In this document: in pieces, positions 1-5,125 of the stretch
Layout: the number at the start of each line of letters is the position of its first letter
Numbering within the stretch: the first letter of the stretch is position 1
Assembly (NCBI GenBank): GCA_003524845.1
Contig: DQGR01000076.1
Location: 14,561 to 22,652 of the forward strand
DNA: 8,092 bases
From: Patescibacteria group bacterium
GTDB taxonomy: Bacteria > Patescibacteriota > Microgenomatia > UBA10105
Direction: 5' to 3'
The notes under the pieces: generated by a model
Databases searched by the model: none
The model's input: only the letters and a program-made list of their open reading frames with translations
What the model was told of the DNA's origin: nothing
Translations under genes and position numbers: made by a program

Positions 1-1335
1 GCAAGTGGCTACTCACTCAAGTATCAACTGATAACGAAACCGGTTTTAGATAGCACGAATGACCGTTTATATATTGGGTGGGCACGATATAAAGATGTAA
101 CTTCAGGAGACACGGTCAGTATTGCGTACTTAAATAGCAGTGATACTGCTTCCGCAACGGTGGATGTTTACAGTGCCAATGATACCCACAGTTATGCACC
201 AACACTCGATATAGCCTATGACGCAACCCAGGATTTAGTGTACGTTTCCTATGTCCAGTCTACTACCAATGGAGACAATGGATCTATTTACTACAAAACA
301 TACAATGGTTCATCACTCAGCTCCGCAACTATTTTTTATACAACTCCGGGTGGTTCAGGGGGTGCCAATGGAAGCGCCGATATTCCAATTCTTTACGAAA
401 ATCGAAGCACTAATGACCGGCTTTTGTTTGCATTTCGGGTCAACGGAGCGCTTCCGCCAACTGCATCAGAACCGCATACGGTTTACTGGGGGTATATTTC
501 GCTTCCCGATCCATCACCAGCTTCGGCTACCACCAGCACTTCGTCAAGCCAAAATCGGGATGTACCCACCTGTGGAGTACAAAAACCGGGGAGGAAAACC
601 CCGCAAATCTATGCGGTAAACGCAACGAAGGCAGATACCGTCACCCTCTACTTTGCTGCTGCTGATCCTCCGGTTGATGGATACACATTGCAATATGGGG
701 TTGAAAAAGGCATTTACCCGTATGGAGTTGCAAAATTTGGCGACCAGGACACGCGAACCTATACGGTACACTCATTATCGCCCAATACTACCTATTATTT
801 TAGAATCAGGGCGACCAATGGCTGCGCCTCAGGGGATTGGTCAAATGAGTTATCGGGAAAAACCCTCACTCGGCAGGGACTCAATCCAACTGCAACGGGA
901 GCATCTAACCTGATCATTTCGTCAGATTTAACTCCGATTCCCCAATTAGATCAGTCATCTCCCGCAGTATCGGAAGATGCACAAAAAATCTCATCAAGCG
1001 GTTATTCGGTTACCATCAAGGTTGCCGATACTGAAAAAAAACCGGTTGAAGGGGCAAAAGTAATTTTACACTCTACGCGACGTGAGGTGACTACTGACAA
1101 AGAAGGAGTTGCTCAATTTGACGATGTTGAACCCGGAGACCACAAGGTCACCATCGAATACGCCAACCAAACCGGCGAACAAACCATTAATCTTACGGGT
1201 GACGTCAAGGTGTTTGAACTGGCAATCGAAATTAGACCCAAGGCCGCCGCCAAATTTATGTGGTATGGGTTTGGTATTGGAATACTCGCCACATTACTGA
1301 TCTGTTTTGGGATCTGGAAGTTGCGGCATAAATAA
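1..1335 (+). CDS. Membrane-anchored extracellular protein with FN3 and carboxypeptidase-regulatory-like domains (5' truncated)
   Basis: The frame is open from base 1 to the TAA at 1333-1335, giving at least 444 residues, so the start lies outside the window; the GTG at 160 is only an internal codon. Residues about 1-170 are rich in beta-type alternation (for example LYIGWARYKD and LVYVSYVQ), resembling blades of a sialidase-like or propeller fold; this is a guess. After a Ser/Thr/Pro-rich linker, residues about 199-289 match a fibronectin type III domain (YTLQYG, LSPNTTYYFRIRATN). Residues about 334-401 look like a carboxypeptidase-regulatory/SpaA-like Ig domain (KKPVEGAKVIL, TDKEGVAQFDDVEPGDHKVTI). 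A C-terminal membrane helix (about 419-440) ends in basic WKLRHK, so the protein is probably anchored by its C-terminus with the bulk outside the cell. Ligand and role are unknown. Domain calls are moderately sure; function is not assignable. Confidence 0.8.
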   Translation, partial: ASGYSLKYQLITKPVLDSTNDRLYIGWARYKDVTSGDTVSIAYLNSSDTASATVDVYSANDTHSYAPTLDIAYDATQDLVYVSYVQSTTNGDNGSIYYKTYNGSSLSSATIFYTTPGGSGGANGSADIPILYENRSTNDRLLFAFRVNGALPPTASEPHTVYWGYISLPDPSPASATTSTSSSQNRDVPTCGVQKPGRKTPQIYAVNATKADTVTLYFAAADPPVDGYTLQYGVEKGIYPYGVAKFGDQDTRTYTVHSLSPNTTYYFRIRATNGCASGDWSNELSGKTLTRQGLNPTATGASNLIISSDLTPIPQLDQSSPAVSEDAQKISSSGYSVTIKVADTEKKPVEGAKVILHSTRREVTTDKEGVAQFDDVEPGDHKVTIEYANQTGEQTINLTGDVKVFELAIEIRPKAAAKFMWYGFGIGILATLLICFGIWKLRHK

Positions 1336-1350
1336 GAATCCGCGCCCTGT

Positions 1351-1383
1351 CGAGATGCGCAGACTCGAACTGCGGACATCTCT
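1351..1383 (-). other. tRNA-like minihelix / tRNA 3'-end remnant
   Basis: On the minus strand, GAGATG, then TC, then CGCAG-TTCGAGT-CTGCG, then CATCTC form a near-continuous 11-bp hairpin (6 bp, a 2-nt bulge, 5 bp, a 7-nt loop). The loop TTCGAGT is a perfect T-loop consensus closed by the conserved G53-C61 pair, and CATCTCG followed by A looks like an acceptor 3' strand with discriminator A. The D-arm and anticodon arm are absent. It lies 24 nt downstream of tRNA-Pro on the same strand. It could be a decayed tandem tRNA, a processing signal, or a chance T-arm mimic. As a terminator it is poor: the minus-strand tail is GACAGGGCG, without a U tract. Confidence 0.5.
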
Positions 1384-1406
1384 ATCCCAGCCGCCAAAAT
1401 TCGCTG

Positions 1407-1480
1407 TCGGAGAGCCGGGACTTGAACCCGGAACCTCATCGTCCCAAACGATGCGCGCTAGCCAATTGCGCCACTCTCCG
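1407..1480 (-). tRNA. tRNA-Pro(UGG)
   Basis: The cloverleaf is complete: acceptor CGGAGAG/CTCTCCG with discriminator A, D-arm GCGC/GCGC, anticodon stem CATCG/CGATG with loop TTTGGGA (anticodon UGG, reads CCA), and T-arm CCGGG-TTCAAGT-CCCGG. Length is 74 nt; CCA is not encoded (the next bases are CAG). A start with C and an acceptor beginning CGG are usual for bacterial tRNA-Pro. Unlike the other three tRNAs here, no TATAAT sits directly upstream; a hairpin at 1490-1506 separates it from a possible extended -10. Confidence 0.95.
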
Positions 1481-1489
1481 AATTGGGCA

Positions 1490-1506
1490 GACCAGCTGAG
1501 CTGGTC
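1490..1506. other. Perfect inverted repeat upstream of tRNA-Pro
   Basis: GACCAGCT-G-AGCTGGTC has 8-bp perfect arms around one central base. It is 10 nt upstream of mature tRNA-Pro, between it and the 274-residue gene. Read on the plus strand it is followed by a T-rich stretch (CTTGTTTGGTTATTTT), so it could act as a weak terminator for plus-strand transcription coming from the surface-protein gene. On the minus strand it would form a hairpin in the tRNA-Pro leader. Confidence 0.5.
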
Positions 1507-1517
1507 CTTGTTTGGTT

Positions 1518-1526
1518 ATTTTAACA
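1518..1526 (-). promoter_or_regulatory. Possible extended -10 for tRNA-Pro
   Basis: The minus strand reads TGTTAAAAT, an extended -10 (TGn plus TAAAAT, 5 of 6 matches to TATAAT). No good -35 is seen 16-18 nt upstream. Transcription would begin near 1511, giving tRNA-Pro a leader of about 30 nt that contains the 1490-1506 hairpin. Confidence 0.3.
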
Positions 1527-1534
1527 TAAAGAAA

Positions 1535-2359
1535 CTAATCTTCTGGGCTTTGGGCAATGGCCGTTTGTCCTGTCGCAGCAAATTGAATATCTGCTTTTAT
1601 TTGTTCGTGTGCGCGCATCAGTTCTCCTGCCGAGGCGCGCAGTCTTGGGGAAATATCATATAAATAAAATACGTTATCCTGATACAATGAGTAGGTATGC
1701 GGTGGGTTTATATTTACTAATGAATATATATATCCTCTTCTTGAATCAAACCCAGGTATTAAATAGCCTACGCACGCCTTACCCAAAAACAGACGGAAGT
1801 ATGTCGCACCCGAGATTTCTTTAACCACGAGTGGCGCATTTGGATCTTGTTGGAATTTCACTTGGCCGGATAAATTAAATTTTATTTGATCAGTCCGGTC
1901 AATCCGAGAAATATTTGAGGCATACCGCGGCTTAAGTGAACGCAACAAAATAAGTAGGTCCGCTTCGTACGGATGTAAAGCAGACATAGATTCAATTTCC
2001 CGTTCTTGTTGAAAAGAAACAAAAGTTACGAAGTTCTTCCTTAGCTCACTGAGAAAAATTGGCATGGTTGCTTCTCTGATGGCCGCTTCAAGTGTCGTAA
2101 AACGAGCGTTTTTATATTTATAATCGCTGCTGGTGAATTGTAGGAATTGCCGTCGGTAAAACCTGGGAACGCTTATTGACGTTTTTCCGTCTCCTTGTCT
2201 TATAGTTATGAGCAACTGCTTATTGGGTTCACCCGAGTAAACACTGAGCGTGCTAAAATTTCTCAGCCACTCGTTACCGGCAATAAATTCAAGTGTGCTC
2301 TCAAACGTCCGGTTTATTTCAGTCGCTTCATTTGTGTTGCGGGCAACTTCGCGAGCCAT
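1535..2359 (-). CDS. Unrecognised protein, 274 residues, probably with an N-terminal membrane segment upstream of this ATG
   Basis: I do not recognise a family. From the ATG at 2359 the product is mixed alpha/beta and hydrophilic, ending in an alanine- and charge-rich tail, with no internal membrane segment. The ATG has no ribosome binding site. The same frame stays open upstream for 43 codons without ATG, GTG or TTG. Those codons read as a basic stretch (DARIRPAK) followed by about 24 hydrophobic residues (LQLSATAVAAGSLTSIFATF), which looks like a signal or anchor segment. An ATG at 2451-2449 opens the neighbouring frame and would join this frame after a one-base shift near the AAAATTTT run at 2424-2431. 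The true N-terminus is therefore probably longer, via a frameshift, a sequence error or a rare start codon. The gene lies between tRNA-Leu and tRNA-Pro on the same strand and may share their transcript. Confidence 0.7.
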   Translation of the reverse strand: MAREVARNTNEATEINRTFESTLEFIAGNEWLRNFSTLSVYSGEPNKQLLITIRQGDGKTSISVPRFYRRQFLQFTSSDYKYKNARFTTLEAAIREATMPIFLSELRKNFVTFVSFQQEREIESMSALHPYEADLLILLRSLKPRYASNISRIDRTDQIKFNLSGQVKFQQDPNAPLVVKEISGATYFRLFLGKACVGYLIPGFDSRRGYIYSLVNINPPHTYSLYQDNVFYLYDISPRLRASAGELMRAHEQIKADIQFAATGQTAIAQSPED

Positions 2360-2530
2360 TAGATTAAAAGTAGCAAAAATTGACGTTAAACTTCCTGCTG
2401 CTACAGCTGTAGCTGATAATTGTAAAATTTTCGCCGGTCGTATTCGCGCATCTATAAATTTAAGAGCAGGAAATTTGCAGACAGGAAATTATTTGCAGGT
2501 GGTTCTGGAGGACACCGTCAAACCCTCAAG

Positions 2531-2618
2531 TGCCGAGGGTGGGGATCGAACCCACACGGAGGGTTTTACCTCCACAAGATTTTAAGTCTTGCGTGTATAC
2601 CAGTTTCACCACCCCGGC
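2531..2618 (-). tRNA. tRNA-Leu(UAA)
   Basis: This is a class II tRNA of 88 nt. Acceptor GCCGGGG/CCTCGGC has one G-U pair and discriminator A. The anticodon stem is CAAGA/TCTTG with loop CTTAAAA (anticodon UAA, reads TTA). A long variable arm is closed by GGAGG/CCTCC, as expected for leucine, and the T-arm is GTGGG-TTCGATC-CCCAC. CCA is not encoded (CTT follows). Its promoter lies immediately upstream, divergent from the DUF192 gene. Confidence 0.96.
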
Positions 2619-2626
2619 GCGCTTAA

Positions 2627-2635
2627 ATTATAACA
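2627..2635 (-). promoter_or_regulatory. Extended -10 promoter of tRNA-Leu
   Basis: The minus strand reads TGTTATAAT, a perfect TATAAT with the extended TGn element. Exactly 8 nt separate it from the mature tRNA 5' end, so the transcript should start at or 1-2 nt before G1. The -35 region (TCTAAG at 17-nt spacing) is poor, as allowed for extended -10 promoters. Confidence 0.75.
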
Positions 2636-2650
2636 CGAACTCGCCGTACC

Positions 2651-2680
2651 TTAGACTGGTGTGTACTAATTTGTTATGAT
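2651..2680 (+). promoter_or_regulatory. Promoter of the DUF192 gene, leaderless type
   Basis: TATGAT at 2675-2680 carries an extended TG element (TGTTATGAT). TTAGAC at 2651-2656 can serve as a weak -35 with an 18-nt spacer. Only 5 nt separate the -10 from the ATG at 2686, so transcription would begin at about the start codon. Confidence 0.6.
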
Positions 2681-2685
2681 AGTGC

Positions 2686-3135
2686 ATGCTGATGAAAAAA
2701 GTTATCTTGATTATTGCGATTTTGTTCCTGATCGGTGCACTTGCGTTTCTGACTGTGCGAAATCAGTCCGGTCGGCCAACCGTAGCTATCAACGGCCAGA
2801 CGTACTTTATTGAAATTGCCGATACTGCGGCGAGTCAACAGCACGGGCTTTCAGACCGGCTCAGTTTACCCCAGGACCACGGAATGCTGTTTATTTTTCC
2901 TGAAAAACAGGTTCGCTCATTCTGGATGCAGGATATGCAGTTTCCCCTTGACATAATTTGGATTGACGGCGACACGATTGTCGACATCTCAGAAAACATC
3001 CCGCCGCCTGCTGTGGACGAACAACCCGCAATCGTCTATCCCAAGGCGCCGGTTGACAAGGTGCTGGAAGTGAATGCGGGAGAGGTGAAAAGATTGAGCG
3101 TTTCCGTTGATCAAAAAATAATCACCGATCTCTAA
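2686..3135 (+). CDS. DUF192 family protein, membrane-anchored, exported
   Basis: The product has 149 residues. Residues about 5-24 form one hydrophobic helix after basic KK (uncleaved anchor or signal peptide). Residues about 32-138 match the DUF192 family: a GLSDRLSLPQDHGMLFIF segment, then SFWMQDMQFPLDIIWID, the family's hallmark aromatic/Met and FPLDIIWID run, then VDISENIPP and a C-terminal LEVNAGEV strand. DUF192 proteins are small beta-rich proteins of unresolved function, often secreted or anchored; the usual length of 120-170 residues fits. A second ATG at 2692 is a possible start. No ribosome binding site precedes either ATG, and the -10 box position points to a leaderless mRNA starting at 2686. 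The gene is divergent from tRNA-Leu. Confidence 0.88.
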   Translation: MLMKKVILIIAILFLIGALAFLTVRNQSGRPTVAINGQTYFIEIADTAASQQHGLSDRLSLPQDHGMLFIFPEKQVRSFWMQDMQFPLDIIWIDGDTIVDISENIPPPAVDEQPAIVYPKAPVDKVLEVNAGEVKRLSVSVDQKIITDL

Positions 3136-3136
3136 G

Positions 3137-3165
3137 TTGACATTTTGACTTGATTTAATTAGCAT
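3137..3165 (+). promoter_or_regulatory. Promoter of the 177-residue gene
   Basis: A consensus -35 TTGACA (3137-3142), immediately after the DUF192 stop, is followed at 17 nt by TAGCAT (3160-3165, 4 of 6). A second TTGACT at 3145-3150 has no well-placed -10. Start of transcription would be near 3172. Confidence 0.5.
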
Positions 3166-3189
3166 ACGAATTACTTAAAGGAATTCAAT

Positions 3190-3723
3190 ATGACAGAAGG
3201 TAGTATTGGTGTTAAACCGCCAGTAAGAATAGAGAAACCAACAATTAGGCCTAATAGTCCTCCAGAATTTCAAAAAGAAGCTTTATTGAGAGTTCTTAAT
3301 ATGATTACCGGATTTGGACGTCAACTAACTCCTACTGAAGCTACGGTTCGGACGTTAAGTTGGGCAAGTTCAGTAACAGCTGAGGAACGTCAGGGTGTTA
3401 TTAAAGATGTTATAAAAGGTTTAGGTGGAGATGTGGCTGTAGTAACTGATAAAAAAGTAGAATCTGCGGTTGAGCACGCCATGAATATTTTTCAGGCAGA
3501 TTCTCAGGCGCAAAGTTTAGTAAATCGAGCGCTTACTGGGTTACGAGTACAACCAACTCAAACAGAAACACAAGATATTAAAACCATTAAATCTAGAGCG
3601 CGTAAATTAGTCAAAGCAGAATTAAAAGATGATGAGTTATTCGAGAAAGTCTTTGGTGTAGAGACAAAGCAAAACGACCTTCCTTCACCCAAAAATCCAC
3701 CTGAAGACATGACAGCAACTTAA
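3190..3723 (+). CDS. Unrecognised helical protein, 177 residues
   Basis: I do not recognise a family. The first 25 residues are proline-rich and basic and probably disordered. Residues about 27-125 are predicted helices by pattern (EFQKEALLRVLNMITGFG, VESAVEHAMNIFQADSQ), and about 130-155 is a charged helix (KSRARKLVKAELKDDELFEKVF). The last 20 residues are again proline-rich. There is no signal peptide or membrane segment, so it is probably cytoplasmic. It is the one gene here with a clear ribosome binding site, AAAGGA at 3177-3182, 7 nt before ATG, and its codons look more A/T-rich than those of the DUF192 gene. These two traits may hint at a different origin. It ends 1 nt before the stop of the convergent 108-residue gene. 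Confidence 0.72.
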   Translation: MTEGSIGVKPPVRIEKPTIRPNSPPEFQKEALLRVLNMITGFGRQLTPTEATVRTLSWASSVTAEERQGVIKDVIKGLGGDVAVVTDKKVESAVEHAMNIFQADSQAQSLVNRALTGLRVQPTQTETQDIKTIKSRARKLVKAELKDDELFEKVFGVETKQNDLPSPKNPPEDMTAT

Positions 3724-3724
3724 C

Positions 3725-4051
3725 TCATGGTTTAATTTCCCGTACAGGTAGAACTGTATATACAGCGTAACGAATATTTCGTCGTGAATCGGGACAATAA
3801 AAAGAAAAAATTGCGCGTTGACCAAGATTGTCTTCCAGCCAGTCATAATTTATATCTGTTTCGCTGGTTCTGAGGCTTTGATAAGGAAATTTCGTATTTT
3901 CAGGGAAAAATGTTTTAAGTACCCCAAAAGTTAACGTATTATTTTTATCAACAGTCGGGCCAATTAATGAAATTCCTCCTCTTTTTTCATTCCAGACAAG
4001 TAACCCAAAATAGGTAGTTTCACCCTGCGTATTATATTCCCTTTTTTCCAT
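3725..4051 (-). CDS. Unrecognised small protein, 108 residues
   Basis: I do not recognise a family. The sequence looks like a small beta-rich cytoplasmic domain (TTYFGLLVWNEKRGGISLIG, TLTFGVLKTFFPENT, RAIFSFYCPD, RNIRYAVYTVLPV) without signal or membrane segments. It has one cysteine. The gene has a near-consensus promoter ending 8 nt before ATG and no ribosome binding site, so it is probably translated from a leaderless mRNA. The good promoter is the main support for it being real. It is divergent from tRNA-Gly and converges tail-to-tail with the 177-residue gene. Confidence 0.7.
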   Translation of the reverse strand: MEKREYNTQGETTYFGLLVWNEKRGGISLIGPTVDKNNTLTFGVLKTFFPENTKFPYQSLRTSETDINYDWLEDNLGQRAIFSFYCPDSRRNIRYAVYTVLPVREIKP

Positions 4052-4059
4052 AAGTGGGT

Positions 4060-4088
4060 ATTATAGAGGGTTTCGAGTCAGGTGTTAA
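4060..4088 (-). promoter_or_regulatory. Promoter of the 108-residue gene, leaderless type
   Basis: The minus strand shows TTAACA (4088-4083, 5 of 6), a 17-nt spacer and a perfect TATAAT (4065-4060). Only 8 nt lie between the -10 and the ATG at 4051, so the transcript starts within about 2 nt of the start codon. Confidence 0.75.
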
Positions 4089-4093
4089 GGTGT

Positions 4094-4106
4094 TATCTGT
4101 CAGATA
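4094..4106. promoter_or_regulatory. Perfect palindrome in the divergent intergenic region
   Basis: TATCTG-T-CAGATA has 6-bp perfect arms. It sits between the -35 of the 108-residue gene and the tRNA-Gly promoter, where a regulator could affect both. Its short length means chance is not excluded. Confidence 0.3.
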
Positions 4107-4133
4107 GATCTGGAGATTTGAAGTAAATGTTTA

Positions 4134-4139
4134 TATAAT
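4134..4139 (+). promoter_or_regulatory. -10 box of tRNA-Gly
   Basis: A perfect TATAAT ends exactly 8 nt before the mature tRNA-Gly 5' end. No recognisable -35 lies 16-18 nt upstream. As with tRNA-Leu and tRNA-Arg, the transcript should begin almost at mature G1. Confidence 0.7.
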
Positions 4140-4147
4140 ACCCTTAC

Positions 4148-4222
4148 GCGGCGGTAGTTCAGCGGTAGAATGTCTCCCTTCCAAGGAGAAGGTCAGGGGT
4201 TCAAGTCCCCTCCGCCGCTCCA
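4148..4222 (+). tRNA. tRNA-Gly(UCC), CCA encoded, integration target
   Basis: Acceptor GCGGCGG/CCGCCGC with discriminator T and genomically encoded CCA (4220-4222); D-arm GTTC/GAAT; anticodon stem TCTCC/GGAGA with loop CTTCCAA (anticodon UCC, reads GGA); T-arm AGGGG-TTCAAGT-CCCCT. It is the only one of the four tRNAs here with encoded CCA. Its 3' part, from the T-loop to 2 nt past CCA, recurs exactly at 5256-5278. This marks it as the intact copy at one end of a tRNA-integrated element. Confidence 0.97.
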
Positions 4223-4224
4223 GA
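4187..4224 (+). repeat. att-like direct repeat, left copy (tRNA-Gly 3' end)
   Basis: This is the left member of a direct repeat. 4202-4224 (23 nt) is identical to 5256-5278, and 4187-4202 matches 5174-5188 with one G missing. The match continues weakly past the core (GGA at 4226-4228 and 5280-5282, single mismatches on each side). A repeat running from the variable loop to just past CCA is the usual shape of an attachment site for tRNA-targeting tyrosine recombinases. Confidence 0.8.
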
Positions 4225-4340
4225 CGGAGTATTCATGTCCTGAAATGATCGAATTGATAGATAAATCGGGCTATCCTCGCCTCAAAAATGGTTCAATTTC
4301 CGTTTCCTTGTTTTTCCGTGACAAAAGTCCAATCCAACTC

Positions 4341-4370
4341 TTGACAACATGTTGTATAACATATTAACAT
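4341..4370 (+). promoter_or_regulatory. Toxin-antitoxin promoter with palindromic operator
   Basis: Consensus -35 TTGACA (4341-4346), an 18-nt spacer and TAACAT (4365-4370, 4 of 6) end 6 nt before the antitoxin ATG, so the mRNA is probably leaderless. A perfect 12-nt palindrome ACAACATGTTGT (4344-4355) overlaps the -35 and spacer, and a second imperfect one (TGTTGTATAACA, 4350-4361) adjoins it. This is where a ribbon-helix-helix antitoxin would bind to repress its own operon. Confidence 0.65.
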
Positions 4371-4376
4371 AATTTT

Positions 4377-4643
4377 ATGTTAAAAACCTATTTATATGTT
4401 CCAGAAGAATTAGTAGCAAAAATAAACCTGATGGCTAAATCTCAAAATAAAAGCAAAGCAGAAGTAATAAGACAAGCTTTGGAAAAAGGTATCAGCGCAA
4501 TTCATCAACAAGGAACTGCTTCCGCTCAAGCCTTACTCAAAATAGCTGAAATAGGAAAAAAATATAATCTTAAGGGTCCTAAGGATGGATCTGAGAAAAT
4601 GGACGAATATTTGTGGGGTAAGAAGTGGAATAAAGATGAATAA
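4377..4643 (+). CDS. Ribbon-helix-helix antitoxin (CopG/Arc type)
   Basis: The product has 88 residues. Residues about 3-38 form a ribbon-helix-helix DNA-binding unit: beta strand KTYLYVP, helix EELVAKINLMAKSQ, and turn plus helix KSKAEVIRQALEKGI. It would dimerise through the strand and bind the palindrome in its own promoter. The C-terminal half (about 45-88), with the aromatic DEYLWGKKW, is the expected segment that wraps around and inhibits the toxin. The start is the ATG at 4377, placed 6 nt after the -10, with no ribosome binding site. Its last 8 nt overlap the toxin start, so the two are translationally coupled. Length and gene order (antitoxin first) are typical of VapB-like partners of PIN toxins. 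Confidence 0.85.
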   Translation: MLKTYLYVPEELVAKINLMAKSQNKSKAEVIRQALEKGISAIHQQGTASAQALLKIAEIGKKYNLKGPKDGSEKMDEYLWGKKWNKDE

Positions 4644-5073
4644 TCCACTTAAAGTTATTGTTGATGCGGACGCTATCATAGCCCAGGTAGATCCAAATGA
4701 TGCGCATCATGAAACCGCAACAAGAATCTCCGCCGCTTTGGTAAATATAAATGCTCACGTCATTTACCCTGTTACCGCTATTGCAGAATCAAACGCGTAT
4801 ATGCAAAGAGTATTAAACAGTGGAGCCAGTGCGTATGGTACCGCCGTAGTCTTTACTGACCCAGGTGTTCAAGTCGCTGAAGTGAATCAGAAAACTCTAA
4901 GGAATGCAGTAAAATACTTTGCTCCAACAACAAGCAAGAAAAACACCTTATTTGATTGCATTGTAGCTGCTGTTGCTGAAGAATATAAAGCTGACGCGAT
5001 ATTTAGTTTTGATAAATCTTATCAAGGTAAAGGTTTTAGGTTAACCAATGAATTAGAAGATTTAAACAAGTAA
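4636..5073 (+). CDS. PIN-domain ribonuclease toxin (VapC-like)
   Basis: From the ATG at 4636 the product has 145 residues, the usual PIN toxin length. The frame is open 17 codons further upstream, but those codons overlap the antitoxin and precede the natural PIN start KVIVDADAI. Expected metal-binding acids are present: D10 (and D12) in VDADAI, E51 in TAIAESN, D107 in LFDCIVAAVA and D126 in IFSFDKSY. PIN toxins are Mg2+-dependent endoribonucleases, many of which cut tRNA anticodon loops or 23S rRNA; the target here cannot be told from sequence. The gene overlaps the antitoxin by 8 nt, with only a weak GTGGA-like binding site. All conserved acids are intact, so it is probably active. Confidence 0.88.
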   Translation: MNNPLKVIVDADAIIAQVDPNDAHHETATRISAALVNINAHVIYPVTAIAESNAYMQRVLNSGASAYGTAVVFTDPGVQVAEVNQKTLRNAVKYFAPTTSKKNTLFDCIVAAVAEEYKADAIFSFDKSYQGKGFRLTNELEDLNK

Positions 5074-5125
5074 CCTATTCATTATTTTTATATACTTTAC
5101 ATCAAGTTGTTAAAATGTCCTAGAA

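Noticed and set aside
544..771. Antisense and alternate-frame open frames inside the surface-protein gene (also 251-619 and 653-913)
   Set aside because: They are shadows of the domain-bearing main frame, with no initiation signals.
1352..1382. Rho-independent terminator for the surface-protein gene or tRNA-Pro
   Set aside because: The stem is strong, but no U tract follows on either strand and the loop is a T-loop consensus, so a tRNA remnant fits better.
1307..1663. Open frame on the plus strand over tRNA-Pro
   Set aside because: It translates the antisense of tRNA-Pro and the minihelix and part of the opposite gene; there is no promoter or ribosome binding site.
4170..4367. 65-codon plus-strand frame starting inside tRNA-Gly
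   Set aside because: It starts within the tRNA anticodon arm and runs over the toxin-antitoxin promoter. A shorter version from 4244 (MIELIDKSGYPRLKNG) has no signals either, though a remnant of an element gene cannot be excluded.
4585..4635. Upstream in-frame start for the PIN toxin
   Set aside because: The 17 extra codons overlap the antitoxin and are not PIN-like. The ATG at 4636 gives the usual 8-nt overlap and a normal N-terminus.
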